Below the pieces are notes generated by a model that was given only the letters and a program-made list of their open reading frames with translations, made no database searches and had not been told where the DNA came from. Shown piece after piece: positions 8,839 through 17,074 of a stretch of DNA of 64,000 nucleotides. Position 1 is the stretch's first letter, and each line of letters begins with the position of its first letter. A program made the translations under genes and the position numbers. The DNA is from Flavobacteriales bacterium (GTDB lineage: Bacteria; Bacteroidota; Bacteroidia; NS11-12g; UBA9320). The DNA lies in contig JACJZW010000016.1 of assembly GCA_020635355.1 (NCBI GenBank), forward strand, positions 1 through 64,000. The letters run 5' to 3'.

Positions 8839-9295
8839 AAATTCTGAGCAGGTTGTCTGTTAATTCCGTCTTGTACACCCGCAAACCGCGAAAGCCACGA
8901 TCATTAAATGTTTGGGTGCCTTTACCGGTAACGTCGAAAGTGGCGTCATGCTCGGTACAATACCACTCATTTCCGGCAAAAATGACACCCGGCAGAATTT
9001 CATCACTGCAAATTCTGGAGGCAGCTACAAATTCTTCTGAGTCTTCTGTTTTAGCTACGACGATGGATTCCTGAATAAGAACCCAACCTCCGGGCCACTT
9101 GAGATTGGCATATTCAGGTTGGTTGAGGTCAATGGTGATATCCGGATTTTCGGGGCCGGGTAACTTGAAGTTGGCGTTTTTAATGTGGTCAGGCGGGTCG
9201 AGTGCTTCATGCTTGATGCAGCTGGCAAGGCAAATGGATGTAAGGGCCATCATTCCGCCAAATCCGAACTTGCTGAGGAACTCCTTTCGGTCCAT
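8831..9295 (-). CDS. Rieske-like lipoprotein lacking the first ligand His
   Basis: A 154-residue protein with an N-terminal twin-strand start, a lipobox-like CLASC (Cys26) and a Rieske-type [2Fe-2S] domain. The second cluster-binding box is intact (Cys113-x2-His116, in WYCTEHDATFD), but the first, normally Cys-x-His, reads Cys96-Ser-Asp98. Spacing between boxes (17 residues) is normal for the family. Either Asp98 acts as a ligand or the cluster is altered or lost. It is the first gene of the operon with thioredoxin, ApbE, DUF4266 and DUF3570, so it is likely an electron-transfer or structural subunit of that envelope system. The family is fairly sure; cluster occupancy is uncertain. Confidence 0.8.
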   Translation of the reverse strand: MDRKEFLSKFGFGGMMALTSICLASCIKHEALDPPDHIKNANFKLPGPENPDITIDLNQPEYANLKWPGGWVLIQESIVVAKTEDSEEFVAASRICSDEILPGVIFAGNEWYCTEHDATFDVTGKGTQTFNDRGFRGLRVYKTELTDNLLRIYA

Positions 9296-9331
9296 GGGAC
9301 GAATTTAATTCAGAAATTGGAGTAGGATCAT

Positions 9332-9374
9332 GGATTTCGGATTCGGGATTCGGGATTCGGGATTCGGGATTCGG
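9332..9374. repeat. Tandem heptamer repeat (ATTCGGG)n
   Basis: Five to six head-to-tail copies of the 7-mer ATTCGGG lie between the Rieske-like operon and the SRPBCC gene. The same heptamer in the opposite orientation (CCCGAAT) recurs at 12876-12906, 13016-13044, 15340-15370 and 15611-15648. The remainder of the 9296-9558 gap shows no gene I can support. Confidence 0.9.
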
Positions 9375-9558
9375 AATGCCAACTGAAATATTGGGAATGT
9401 TGGAACCGGGCGTTTAAACTCACGTGAAAGGTAGTGTGATTTGATTTCCCTCTTATATCAGCCTCTACCATGAATACACCTTTTTTAATATGTCTCACAC
9501 ACTTTCATCCTCTCAACCTTTCGCCCTGGCACCATTTCGTCCTCACGCCCTAGCACCC

Positions 9559-10053
9559 TCACACCCTTCCAACCTCTCTCATCCCCGGCAGGTCCATCCA
9601 TCGGTTGGTTTCGGCAAATTCCTTGATGGTTTGATTTCGGATGATCAGAAAGTTCTCAAGATATCGTCGGATGTAGAGTTGATCAGCAAGCCAGCCAAGT
9701 GGACCCAGCGGACTGGCATAGTCAAAGTAGTCGGTCATGACCGTACATCCGTTCTCGAATGAAAAGTCATGCCGATGGTTCAAATGATGAAAAATGCCTT
9801 TAGTCATCTCGTCTGTGAAGGAAAATGGTGGGTTACACGCCATGATTTTCGATGTGAGCTGTTGTGTGACGCCCAAATGTTTGGCCTCCCAGGTTACAGA
9901 ATCGTTTAGTGTTAAAAGTCCAGAGGTGATGCCTGAAATGACGCGTTCATGGGTGCTTCTGGTGGAATGCACGTGAAGTTCTACGCTTAGAGATAGATAA
10001 AAAACGCGATTAACCGGGGCGTTGACGGTCGTCTCCAACCGAATGACCGGCAT
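9559..10053 (-). CDS. SRPBCC family protein
   Basis: A 164-residue START-like (polyketide cyclase/ligand-binding) domain. Visible features are the N-terminal 'IRLETTVNAPVNRVFYLSLSVELH', a central 'VTWEAKHLGV.Q.LTSKI' strand pair, 'F.DEM.KG.F..L.H.H.F' and the C-terminal helix 'PLGWLADQLYIRRYLENFLIIRNQTIKEF'. Members of this subfamily are cytosolic hydrophobic-ligand-binding proteins without a known reaction. The gene follows the upstream secreted-protein gene after 2 bp, so they are probably co-transcribed. Confidence 0.85.
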   Translation of the reverse strand: MPVIRLETTVNAPVNRVFYLSLSVELHVHSTRSTHERVISGITSGLLTLNDSVTWEAKHLGVTQQLTSKIMACNPPFSFTDEMTKGIFHHLNHRHDFSFENGCTVMTDYFDYASPLGPLGWLADQLYIRRYLENFLIIRNQTIKEFAETNRWMDLPGMREVGRV

Positions 10054-10055
10054 GT

Positions 10056-10643
10056 TTATTTGGTGTTATGATGAACCGGACGGTGAATGAAATTCCACCC
10101 AATACCTGCCGATGCCAGGGCCGAAATGCGATCGGATGAGGAGCTTGAGGCAGCACCTATCAGGTTATATCCACCAGAAAGTGTTGTTCGAATTTGAAGC
10201 CGATCGGTTCTCAAAAAGATACCGCTTAGGCCAATGGTTGGTCTCACCAAATAGCGCGACGGCTTCTCCTGATGATTGATCACATCGCGAAATTCACCTT
10301 CTATTCCCAGGTAGGGAATGATCATGTTATGCCGATCGATATGTTGGAAGGTACGGGGAATCGGGTTAATGAAGGCACGCGCTGTTGCGGCTTGTCCAAT
10401 GGGTGCAAATCGATACGAGGCACCCATGCCCCAGTATGGATTCTTGCGGTGACAATTTGATCGGAGTCGGTCATAATGTACATCCAATACGTTCAGTGTG
10501 GGTTGATGGGGCTGAGTTGACAATCCATAGGAAAGCGTCAAACTTTTTACCATGGGACCACGGAAACACCTCACAGTAGCCTCCCGAGCTTGAATAGCGG
10601 TGGATAAAAATAAGCCAATGAGTACGGTAATAACGAGTTTCAT
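10056..10643 (-). CDS. Hypothetical outer-membrane barrel-like protein
   Basis: A 195-residue protein with a signal peptide (ending STAIQA) and an amphipathic beta-strand pattern with Tyr/Gly-rich segments ('GGYNLIGAASSS', 'ASAGIGWNF') typical of small outer-membrane barrels. Two Cys (about 26 and 64) might pair. It sits between a lipocalin-like lipoprotein gene (14 bp upstream) and the SRPBCC gene (2 bp downstream), so the three form a probable operon. No family recognised. Confidence 0.55.
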   Translation of the reverse strand: MKLVITVLIGLFLSTAIQAREATVRCFRGPMVKSLTLSYGLSTQPHQPTLNVLDVHYDRLRSNCHRKNPYWGMGASYRFAPIGQAATARAFINPIPRTFQHIDRHNMIIPYLGIEGEFRDVINHQEKPSRYLVRPTIGLSGIFLRTDRLQIRTTLSGGYNLIGAASSSSSDRISALASAGIGWNFIHRPVHHNTK

Positions 10644-10656
10644 GATTGGTGTCGAT

Positions 10657-11049
10657 TTAATCTTTAGGATGTCGTTTGATGTGAATTAGTTCAAAGGACT
10701 CGGCCCATTCCGTGCCAAAGCCTTTCCAATGCATGGTATCTCCGCTGATCTCTACCTTCCATCGGCTGTCGTCTTCCGGACCGGTATCACTATCCAGATA
10801 CAGGGTGTCAATGGCCGAATCAAATGTATAGGAACCGGTATTTGTTCCGTACGGTTTTCCTCCGGTTTCAAACTGATTTTCCTTGAATTGGATGAAGCGT
10901 TCCCCGTCCGGATTATGACGTTCCGTTACATCTTGTCCGTCCCGATATACCTTGAACATGTCCCAGGTTCCAGTGAGGTTTTTGTTGTTCTGACAACTGG
11001 TCAAAAAGAGAATGGAAACAAAAAGCAGGAGAAATGAACGCATAGTCAA
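10657..11049 (-). CDS. Lipocalin-like lipoprotein
   Basis: A 130-residue lipoprotein (lipobox FLTSC, Cys19). The mature part begins NLTGTWDMFKVYRDGQ and alternates short beta strands with a 'F...GSYTFD..IDTLYLD' motif, the pattern of the lipocalin-like families abundant in Bacteroidota. The ligand and role are unknown. It is the probable first gene of a three-gene operon running to 9559. Confidence 0.75.
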   Translation of the reverse strand: MTMRSFLLLFVSILFLTSCQNNKNLTGTWDMFKVYRDGQDVTERHNPDGERFIQFKENQFETGGKPYGTNTGSYTFDSAIDTLYLDSDTGPEDDSRWKVEISGDTMHWKGFGTEWAESFELIHIKRHPKD

Positions 11050-11152
11050 CGGGTCAGTCTGAACAAGGAACGTAAGTTACGCATGAATGGTGTAAAGGGC
11101 AAGGATTTAATCCGAATCCTACCTGCAAGATCATCCTGGAAGAATACGATTT

Positions 11153-12193
11153 CTACCAAAGTGGTAGGCTCAACCAGTTGGGTAAGGTGATGGGAACTTC
11201 TTCCTCATCTTGTTTGCATGTAACGGATAAAGTGGTGGAACTGGAAACCATCTTTCTGGGGAGCAGTATCGGCTCAAAACAAACGGTGGTGTGTCCCTGT
11301 TTAAGTCGTCGAATGGTTTTATAGGTGGTCTTGATCTGTTGAATTGAAGCAGAAGGCATACCGTATCGTTTCCCGATTTTGCCTCTGAACTTCAGGTCTT
11401 GATCCAAACAGGGATACGCAGTGCCGGGTGTCGATGGAAATACCACCATGAATTCATGGGAGGGAGAACTGGGCCGCATAACGTGATCATCCAGGATTAA
11501 CCGAATACAGGTAAAATCTGAGCGAGAGTATTCCTTGAAGGAGTGTGATCCTTCCTGAAGCACAAATTGGGTTCGTGGATTGATCATGGCCTGTTTGAGG
11601 TATTCAGTCATCAGAAATTCCCGAGGTATGCGTCGATCCTTCTTGGTTGCATAAAACAGAACAGGCTTAGTGGTGTTTCGCTGATAATCAACCTCCCGAT
11701 GTTGATTGGAATGTTGGGGATAGCCGTTGAAAACGATTAGCCCGCTGAACAAATCCAGGTGGTTATAAAACAGGTTGTAGGCACCAGTTCCGCCATCTGA
11801 AAATCCAGCAATAATGATCCGTTGGTAGGTGGGAGACAGTTTTTTGGCGAGATCAACCATCCAATCCCTTCCATTAGAGTCCAACCAGTTAAATTGGTTA
11901 AAAGCAATGGGAAGAATCACATCAAAGCGGTTCTCCTGACAAAAGGGAAGGAAGTATTTATTTCCTTCCAGCAACGTTGCCTCATCTACCAACCTGGGTT
12001 GCTCCATAGTCTGGTAGGCGCGGACACTTCCGTGAAGGAAAATGATGAGATCCGTGGTTGGCTGATCGGATTTGAATTGGTGCATATACAGTTGAGAACC
12101 AACAACCATCATGGAATCAACAGAGGCTGTTGACGTATGGCCAACCAGCAAGGTGAGCAACAGAAGACCGATCAGTTTTAACTTAATCCTCAT
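11153..12193 (-). CDS. Secreted alpha/beta-hydrolase (esterase-like)
   Basis: A 346-residue protein with a signal peptide (to TSTA). The alpha/beta-hydrolase core is marked by an oxyanion 'IFLHGS' (about 50-55), nucleophile elbow GFSDGG (Ser about 132) and a late 'EGSHSF' His (about 220). Beyond residue 250 there is a basic C-terminal extension of about 95 residues with no recognised domain. The substrate is unknown; PHB-depolymerase-like or feruloyl-esterase-like enzymes share this arrangement. Its first 11 bp overlap the pentapeptide-repeat gene upstream. Confidence 0.7.
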   Translation of the reverse strand: MRIKLKLIGLLLLTLLVGHTSTASVDSMMVVGSQLYMHQFKSDQPTTDLIIFLHGSVRAYQTMEQPRLVDEATLLEGNKYFLPFCQENRFDVILPIAFNQFNWLDSNGRDWMVDLAKKLSPTYQRIIIAGFSDGGTGAYNLFYNHLDLFSGLIVFNGYPQHSNQHREVDYQRNTTKPVLFYATKKDRRIPREFLMTEYLKQAMINPRTQFVLQEGSHSFKEYSRSDFTCIRLILDDHVMRPSSPSHEFMVVFPSTPGTAYPCLDQDLKFRGKIGKRYGMPSASIQQIKTTYKTIRRLKQGHTTVCFEPILLPRKMVSSSTTLSVTCKQDEEEVPITLPNWLSLPLW

Positions 12194-12761
12194 CTACTTG
12201 AATTTGATATTTACCCAGTAATCCTGCCAGTGCCGATTTAGATACCCGCATCCCACGAATTCGGTTTACATCCGGATCAATCTGAAGATGTACGGATCCA
12301 CGCAAATCAGCTCGTTCCAAGAGGGTTGCATCAAATGTGGCGTTCAACAAGTTGCATTCGGTGATCTTGGCTTCCGATAAATCGGTCTCTGCAAAATCTA
12401 CTCCTTCCAGAGAACAGTTGGTTATCGATGTCTTTTTCATGATCATCTGGAAGAAGGACGAGTGGTTAAGCTGACATGCTGCAAACGATACATCGAACCC
12501 AAATTTATTGCAGGTATCCCATCGCAATCCCAGGAGCTTGCAGTCTGTAAATCGTACTGTTCGAAAGGCGCAGGATGACAGGTTGGCGTTGGAAAGGTTG
12601 CAGTTACGGAACTCGCAATCCACGAACGTTGTTCCGGTCAAATCAACTTCGGCAAAATTGCAATTCGTGAAGGTACAATACTCGTATTCACCGGGTTCAA
12701 ATGACCTCGAGGTAAAGTCAATTTGATCCAGGTGTTCGTCATTGAGATAGTGGTCGGACAT
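12183..12761 (-). CDS. Pentapeptide-repeat protein
   Basis: A 192-residue cytosolic protein built of pentapeptide repeats A(D/N)LxX from about residue 30 to 155 (for example FAEVDLTGTTF, CNLSNANLSSCAF, VDFAETDLSEAKI, NATFDATLLERADLRG), forming a right-handed quadrilateral helix. Qnr/McbG-like gyrase protection is one role known in the wider family, but nothing here identifies the target. The gene overlaps the downstream esterase gene by 11 bp. Confidence 0.88.
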   Translation of the reverse strand: MSDHYLNDEHLDQIDFTSRSFEPGEYEYCTFTNCNFAEVDLTGTTFVDCEFRNCNLSNANLSSCAFRTVRFTDCKLLGLRWDTCNKFGFDVSFAACQLNHSSFFQMIMKKTSITNCSLEGVDFAETDLSEAKITECNLLNATFDATLLERADLRGSVHLQIDPDVNRIRGMRVSKSALAGLLGKYQIQVDED

Positions 12762-13067
12762 GAGTTAACAATTGAGTACGAAGTACGGAGTTTGGAGGAC
12801 GAAATGATTGTGATCCAAGATTAAGGTCCAAAGATCAAAATTCAAAGTCAATGAGGAATCATTGATGAGTACACATTCCGAATCCCGAATCCCGAATCCC
12901 GAATCTGTTCTCCGTCCTCAAATTCGCTCTTGCTCTGAATCTAGCTCTTTATCCAACCGCAAAGTCGCAGGGCACGCAAAGGGTTCGCAATCAATTAATA
13001 AGACTGCTAAACATCCTGAATCCCGAATTCCGAATCCCGAATCTGAGCTGATAGGAACCTTTTCTAA
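12762..13067. repeat. Intergenic dispersed repeat, copy 1
   Basis: This gap carries no credible gene. It holds 'tccaagattaaggtccaaag' low-complexity text, two blocks of the CCCGAAT heptamer (12876-12906, 13016-13044) and between them 'cctcaaattcgctcttgctc', 'tagctcttt' and 'aaccgcaaagtcgcagggca'. The order is the same as in copies at 15289-15475 and 15557-15711, defining a dispersed repeat of about 160-190 bp with three copies in the window. Confidence 0.85.
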
Positions 13068-14138
13068 CTAGCGTTTAGCGGAGAGTAAACCAGAATCAAT
13101 AACGCTTTGGAAGGCTTCTTCCATGGTAGTTTGAAGCGGTCGGAATTCCATCTTCAGTTCATGTCTGATTTTAGAGTTATCGGCCTTCCATGGGATGTTG
13201 ATGTTATTGCGGATGAATCTTCGGTTGAGTTCTTTGTCGATGATCGGACCAACAACCATCAAAAGCGACTTGGGAAGTTTACGTTTTGGAAGCGGGTAAT
13301 TGGCGGCATACTTGGGACGGAGCAGCAAAGCCAGATCCAATAGATTGGTGTTGTAGGCCGATGTAATGTATCGGCCTGAGGCATTGGCCGTAAAACCGGC
13401 TCGGTAGTGAGCCTCGGCAACATCCCGAACATCTACCGCCCCAATACCCAACATCGGTGCGCCCATTTTCATGGTTCCATCACCCATTTGTTTCAGAATA
13501 GCAAAGGTTTCGGACGTGACGTTTCCTTCATTCAGGGCCGGCCCGATAATGAGGCTTGGATTGATGGTCACCAGATCCCATCGGTCTTGAGCCTTCGCCA
13601 TTTCCCATCCGGTCTTTTCTGCCTCAACCTTGGAGAAGGAGTAAGGTTGATAGGAGAGTGATGCGGTGGTGTTCCATACCTCTTCAGTTAATGCACCGTT
13701 CGGCGCCTTTTGACAATCAATGGCATCGGTATAGATGGCTGCACAGCTACTTGTAATCACCACCCGCTTTACCGATGGGGTGCGGTTAACCGACTCCAAT
13801 ACATTTCTAGTGCCTTTTACAGCCGGATCAATTAACTCGGTTTGTGGGTCTTTGATGTTCCGGGTAAACGGTGAGGCGGTGTGGTACACCAACTCACAAT
13901 CGTTCATGGCTTCATCGTACGATCCCGGATGCAGCAAGTCTGATTTGAAAAATTTTAGCGTACCGGGAAGGTTTTGCTCCAATGCGGTTAAGTGCGCAAT
14001 CTTCCTTTGATTATGAGGATCCCGCACAGCGGCATGAACCGTAAGCCCATCCTCCAATAAGCGTTTTACCAGCCATCCGGCCACATATCCGGTGGCGCCG
14101 GTTACTAATACAGGTTTGGTTTTGTTGATTTGAGTCAT
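13068..14138 (-). CDS. NAD(P)-dependent aldehyde/ketone reductase, extended SDR
   Basis: A 356-residue extended short-chain dehydrogenase of the dihydroflavonol-4-reductase/aldehyde reductase group. The Rossmann motif TGATGYVA is at residues 13-20, the catalytic Ser is near 130 (ITSSCAA) and Tyr166-x3-Lys170 (YSFSK) is present. Such enzymes reduce aldehydes or ketones with NADPH in the cytosol. An AraC-type regulator is encoded 93 bp upstream on the same strand and is a plausible activator. The stop codon lies next to the dispersed repeat. Confidence 0.88.
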   Translation of the reverse strand: MTQINKTKPVLVTGATGYVAGWLVKRLLEDGLTVHAAVRDPHNQRKIAHLTALEQNLPGTLKFFKSDLLHPGSYDEAMNDCELVYHTASPFTRNIKDPQTELIDPAVKGTRNVLESVNRTPSVKRVVITSSCAAIYTDAIDCQKAPNGALTEEVWNTTASLSYQPYSFSKVEAEKTGWEMAKAQDRWDLVTINPSLIIGPALNEGNVTSETFAILKQMGDGTMKMGAPMLGIGAVDVRDVAEAHYRAGFTANASGRYITSAYNTNLLDLALLLRPKYAANYPLPKRKLPKSLLMVVGPIIDKELNRRFIRNNINIPWKADNSKIRHELKMEFRPLQTTMEEAFQSVIDSGLLSAKR

Positions 14139-14231
14139 GTTGGATTGTTTGATGGGTCAAAGGTCTGCCCTTGCATGGAGGTGGATGAACACATAACCCA
14201 AGATCTCTAACACAAATCGCCGGAGAAAGTG

Positions 14232-15140
14232 TTAGTTCACCTGTCGGAATTCCACCGGAGTATAACCGGTCTTGGCTTTGAACAACCGGGTAAAGTAATG
14301 GGGGTAATTAAAGCCGAGGGAATAAGCAATTTCACTCACAGAATCATCCGATGATAACAGGAGGTTTTTGGCCTTCTCTACAAGGAAATCATTGATGTGG
14401 TCCTTGGCGGATCTGCCTGTTTCCTTCTTTAGCAGGTCGCTGAGGTAGCTTGGTGAAAGATGGCATTCTTCAGCGAGGTATTGAATGGTTGGTTGACCGT
14501 GTTCTATGATCTGATTTGAGCGGTAGTATTCCTTCAGCAGCCATTCAACCTTGGCCAGCACATCTTTGTGGTGAGACGATCGGGTATTGAATTGGCGTTC
14601 ATAAAAACGAGTGCAATAATTAAGCATCAGTTCCAGGTTTGATACGAGGACCTGCTGACTGTGATTATCGATACGTTCAGCCAATTCCTGACGAATGAGC
14701 TCAACTAGATCCGTCAGAACAGCCTGTTCCTTGTCCGATAGATGCAGTGCTTCATGTACATCATAGTCAAAGAAGGAATAGGCATCCATTTTCTGACCAA
14801 GAGAGGTATTTCGGATGAGATTGGCATGGAAATAAAGCAACCAGCCTTGTACCTCATCCAACGCCTGTGGCTTCAACATCGTGAGTACCTGATCCGGTGC
14901 CCAAAACGACAATACTCCATCATTGAAGTCGTATGTATTTCGCCCGTACTCCATCCCGCAACTGCCATCCTTGAGGGATATACAGTACATATCGGACGTG
15001 AATTTGATGCCAACGACGTCTTCTCCATAGGCCATTTTGGATGCGTCAATAACGGTGATGAGTGGATGGGAGGGACTTCCCATATCCAACTCCTTCATTA
15101 GTTCATGAATGGAGGTAAATCGTCTGATGGATTCGGACAT
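14232..15140 (-). CDS. AraC family transcriptional regulator
   Basis: A 302-residue regulator with an N-terminal ligand/dimerisation region (about 1-190) and a C-terminal AraC DNA-binding domain (about 200-300) with two helix-turn-helix units: 'TIQYLAEECHLSPSYLSDLLKKETG' and 'SVSEIAYSLGFNYPHYFTRLFKAKTGYTPVEFR'. It is upstream of and collinear with the SDR reductase gene, which is its most likely target. The effector is unknown. Confidence 0.93.
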   Translation of the reverse strand: MSESIRRFTSIHELMKELDMGSPSHPLITVIDASKMAYGEDVVGIKFTSDMYCISLKDGSCGMEYGRNTYDFNDGVLSFWAPDQVLTMLKPQALDEVQGWLLYFHANLIRNTSLGQKMDAYSFFDYDVHEALHLSDKEQAVLTDLVELIRQELAERIDNHSQQVLVSNLELMLNYCTRFYERQFNTRSSHHKDVLAKVEWLLKEYYRSNQIIEHGQPTIQYLAEECHLSPSYLSDLLKKETGRSAKDHINDFLVEKAKNLLLSSDDSVSEIAYSLGFNYPHYFTRLFKAKTGYTPVEFRQVN

Positions 15141-15711
15141 GATGGTTGGCTAAAGATACAAAGTTGATGGAAGATATTGGGAAGGGTTAACACAAATCGC
15201 GGAAAAGGTTCTTTAGATCAAAGATCAAAGTTCAGAGATCAGAGTTCAAAGTTCAAAGAGCAAAGTTCAAAGAGCAAAGTGAGTGCTGCTGCTGAGTACA
15301 CATCCCGAATCCTACCTTCACTGTGTTTCGGCAGGCAAGCCCGAATCCCGAATCTCGAATCCCGAATCCGACATCTGGCCCGCGTCCTCAAATTTGCTCT
15401 TGCTCTGAAACTAGCTCTTGCTCTTCATTTAACCGCAAAGACACAAGGCACGCAAAGAGTTCGCAATGAATGAATCAAGCTAGTAGCTATATGCTAAAGT
15501 CTAAAAGCTAAAAGCTAAGTTTTTCGTAGAGCAAACTTCAAAGAGCGGTCTGAATGTTGTTGCTGAGTATACATTCCGAATCCTACCTTCACTGTGTTTC
15601 GGCAGGCAAGCCCGAATCCCGAATCCCGAATCCCGACTCCCGAATCTGTCCTCCGTCCTCAACTTTGCTCTTGCTCTGAAACTAGCTCTTGCCCTTTATC
15701 TAACCGCAAAG
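15141..15711. repeat. Intergenic dispersed repeats, copies 2 and 3
   Basis: No real gene is seen here. Two copies of a repeat (15289-15475 and 15557-15711) share, in order, 'cgaatcctaccttcactgtg', 'tttcggcaggcaagcccgaa', a CCCGAAT heptamer block, 'ttgctcttgctctgaaacta' and 'aaccgcaaag'. Copy 2 continues into 'ggcacgcaaagagttcgcaa'; copy 3 is cut after 'ccgcaaag' by the IS110 element and its continuation 'ggcacgcaaagagttcgcaa' is found beyond the element at 16984-17003. Short open frames across these repeats are not genes. Confidence 0.9.
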
Positions 15712-15745
15712 ATTTCTATGGTAATAAACAAGTGTTTTTCACATC

Positions 15746-16750
15746 CTATCTAATAGGATTTGGTATTTCTTCAAGGTATGGTGTTTGTCTTTGGATCACA
15801 ACAAAAATTCGGTGCACTAGTTTGTTTCGAATCGCGTTCAGTACACTCATCTTGTTTTTTCCTTCGGCTACCTTTCTCAGGTAATAAACTCTTAATTCTT
15901 TGTTAAATCTGATGGCACTCATTGCTGCAGTGTGAAGCAACTTTTTAAGCACCATATTAGCCATTTTCGATATGCGTGGCTTCTTGACAACGGTACCTGA
16001 TTCGTTTGAAAAGGGTACGACACCGGCATAGCAAGCCAGGTGTTTAGCACTTGTGAATGACCTAAAGTTTTCAGTATAAATCACGAACTGAATGGCAGTC
16101 TGTATCCCTATCCCATTGATGGAAGTCATTAGCTCCACATTCTTCTGAACCTGAGAATCAGCTTCAATTAGCTCTTTCAATCGCTTATCTGATTCCTCAA
16201 TGCTCTGAATCAATGTTTTTAGCACTTTGCGATACCCATTGTGAAGGAGTTTGTATGCCTCAGGATCATGGCTCTTTGCCTCTTTCAACTGGTTTTTAAG
16301 AGCAACTTTCTGAGCCAACAGGCTCTCTCTAACCTTGTGCTCTTGTCGAAGCTTCATGATGAGTTCGGATGCCTCTTGATGGGCGATTGCTCGATCGTGG
16401 TACCGAACTGAATATTCAGCAATTCTCCAAGCGTCAAGCTTATCATTCTTACCCCTTAATTCAGAACTGGCCCGTTTAATCTTAACAGGATGTTCCACCC
16501 ACAGTAAAACACCTAATTCCGAACAAACCCGTTCCAGAGGTCTATTGTAAATACCAGTATCCTCGCAACATACCATCATTTCTTCAAAGCGGATCTCTAA
16601 CTGTTTAGCCAACTGCTTCAAGGCTGTTCTTAGCTTAACATCCTTATTGGTAATCTCGCGATGAAGTAAATACTCAAGCTTGCTGTTTACAACGACGTAA
16701 TCCACTTTGGACTTGGAGATGTCAACTCCAACGAAGTAACTTTGATCCAT
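15746..16750 (-). CDS. IS110 family transposase (DEDD recombinase)
   Basis: A 334-residue transposase. The N-terminal RuvC-like DEDD domain shows Asp10 (FVGVDISK), Glu63 (CCEDTG), Asp103 and Asp106 (GKNDKLDAWRIAEY). A coiled-coil linker covers about 130-200, and the C-terminal transposase_20 domain has the helix-hairpin-helix 'MTSINGIGIQTA' and the catalytic Ser251 (FSNESGTVV). Length and motif spacing match active IS110 enzymes. An AGGAGG is present on the sense strand but 20 nt ahead of the ATG, so it probably belongs to the non-coding RNA region and not to a ribosome site. Confidence 0.95.
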   Translation of the reverse strand: MDQSYFVGVDISKSKVDYVVVNSKLEYLLHREITNKDVKLRTALKQLAKQLEIRFEEMMVCCEDTGIYNRPLERVCSELGVLLWVEHPVKIKRASSELRGKNDKLDAWRIAEYSVRYHDRAIAHQEASELIMKLRQEHKVRESLLAQKVALKNQLKEAKSHDPEAYKLLHNGYRKVLKTLIQSIEESDKRLKELIEADSQVQKNVELMTSINGIGIQTAIQFVIYTENFRSFTSAKHLACYAGVVPFSNESGTVVKKPRISKMANMVLKKLLHTAAMSAIRFNKELRVYYLRKVAEGKNKMSVLNAIRNKLVHRIFVVIQRQTPYLEEIPNPIR

Positions 16751-16785
16751 ACATATTATTTATAATTCAACCTCCTTGAATGTGC

Positions 16786-16920
16786 ATTCTCCGAGCCCTT
16801 AATAATGGGACTGAATCCTAAATTTCTATTTGGAGCTTTCACATAAGGAACAAGGGTCAAAATCTTTGCATAGGTCATTAACCTTTGACGCCAGCTGATT
16901 CCCCTTGCTCCTAAGGAGGT
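16786..16920 (-). ncRNA. Putative IS110 bridge RNA
   Basis: The upstream non-coding end of the element folds, on the transposase strand, into the two-loop plan of a bridge RNA. Loop 1 (target): outer stem CAAGGG (16902-16907) with CCCTTG (16851-16856), inner hairpin AGGT/ACCT (16872-16884). Its 5' side carries CTGGCGTC (16887-16894), identical to the target flank at 16977-16984, and its 3' side carries GCAAAG (16864-16869), identical to the other flank at 15706-15711. Loop 2 (donor): outer stem CTCC/GGAG (16832-16835, 16789-16792); its 5' side ATAGAAAT (16822-16829) equals the element end at 15712-15719. Its 3' side ATTAAGG (16797-16803) can pair, with two G-U pairs, to the other end. A palindrome CTCCTAAGGAG (16908-16918) may be the 5' stem. 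Confidence 0.8.
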
Positions 16921-17074
16921 TTTTGTTCAAATGTAGTTTTTACACTACTCAACAAATTCCACTTTTCAAACTAAAGGACGCCAGGCACGCAAAGAGTTCG
17001 CAAAGAATGAATCAAGGGCTAAAAGCCAATGGCCAATGGCTAAAGGCTAAAGGCTAAAATCTAAGAGTGTAACC

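Larger units (their letters stand above)
15710..16976 (-). mobile_element. IS110-family insertion sequence, complete
   Basis: A complete element of about 1.265 kb inserted in the middle of dispersed-repeat copy 3. Comparing with copies 1 and 2, the uninterrupted site reads 'aaccgcaaag' then 'gacgccaggcacgc'. Both junctions carry a CT dinucleotide in element orientation (15710-15711 and 16975-16976), matching the CT core used by IS621-type IS110 elements, with no long terminal inverted repeats. The transposase has a 35-bp downstream and a 225-bp upstream non-coding end, the arrangement of the IS110 group proper (not IS1111). The element looks intact and possibly active. Confidence 0.9.

Noticed and set aside
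9490..9762. 90-codon plus-strand frame
   Set aside because: It is mostly antisense to the SRPBCC gene, and its first part is low-complexity repeat (LAPFRPHALAPSHPS).
12862..13071. 69-codon plus-strand open frame
   Set aside because: It translates the CCCGAAT heptamer and dispersed repeat; composition is repeat-driven (PESRIPNPES).
15177..15884. Plus-strand open frames of 96-98 codons
   Set aside because: They encode the same repeat text (PESRIPNPES, CSCSETSS) and one runs into the transposase antisense strand.
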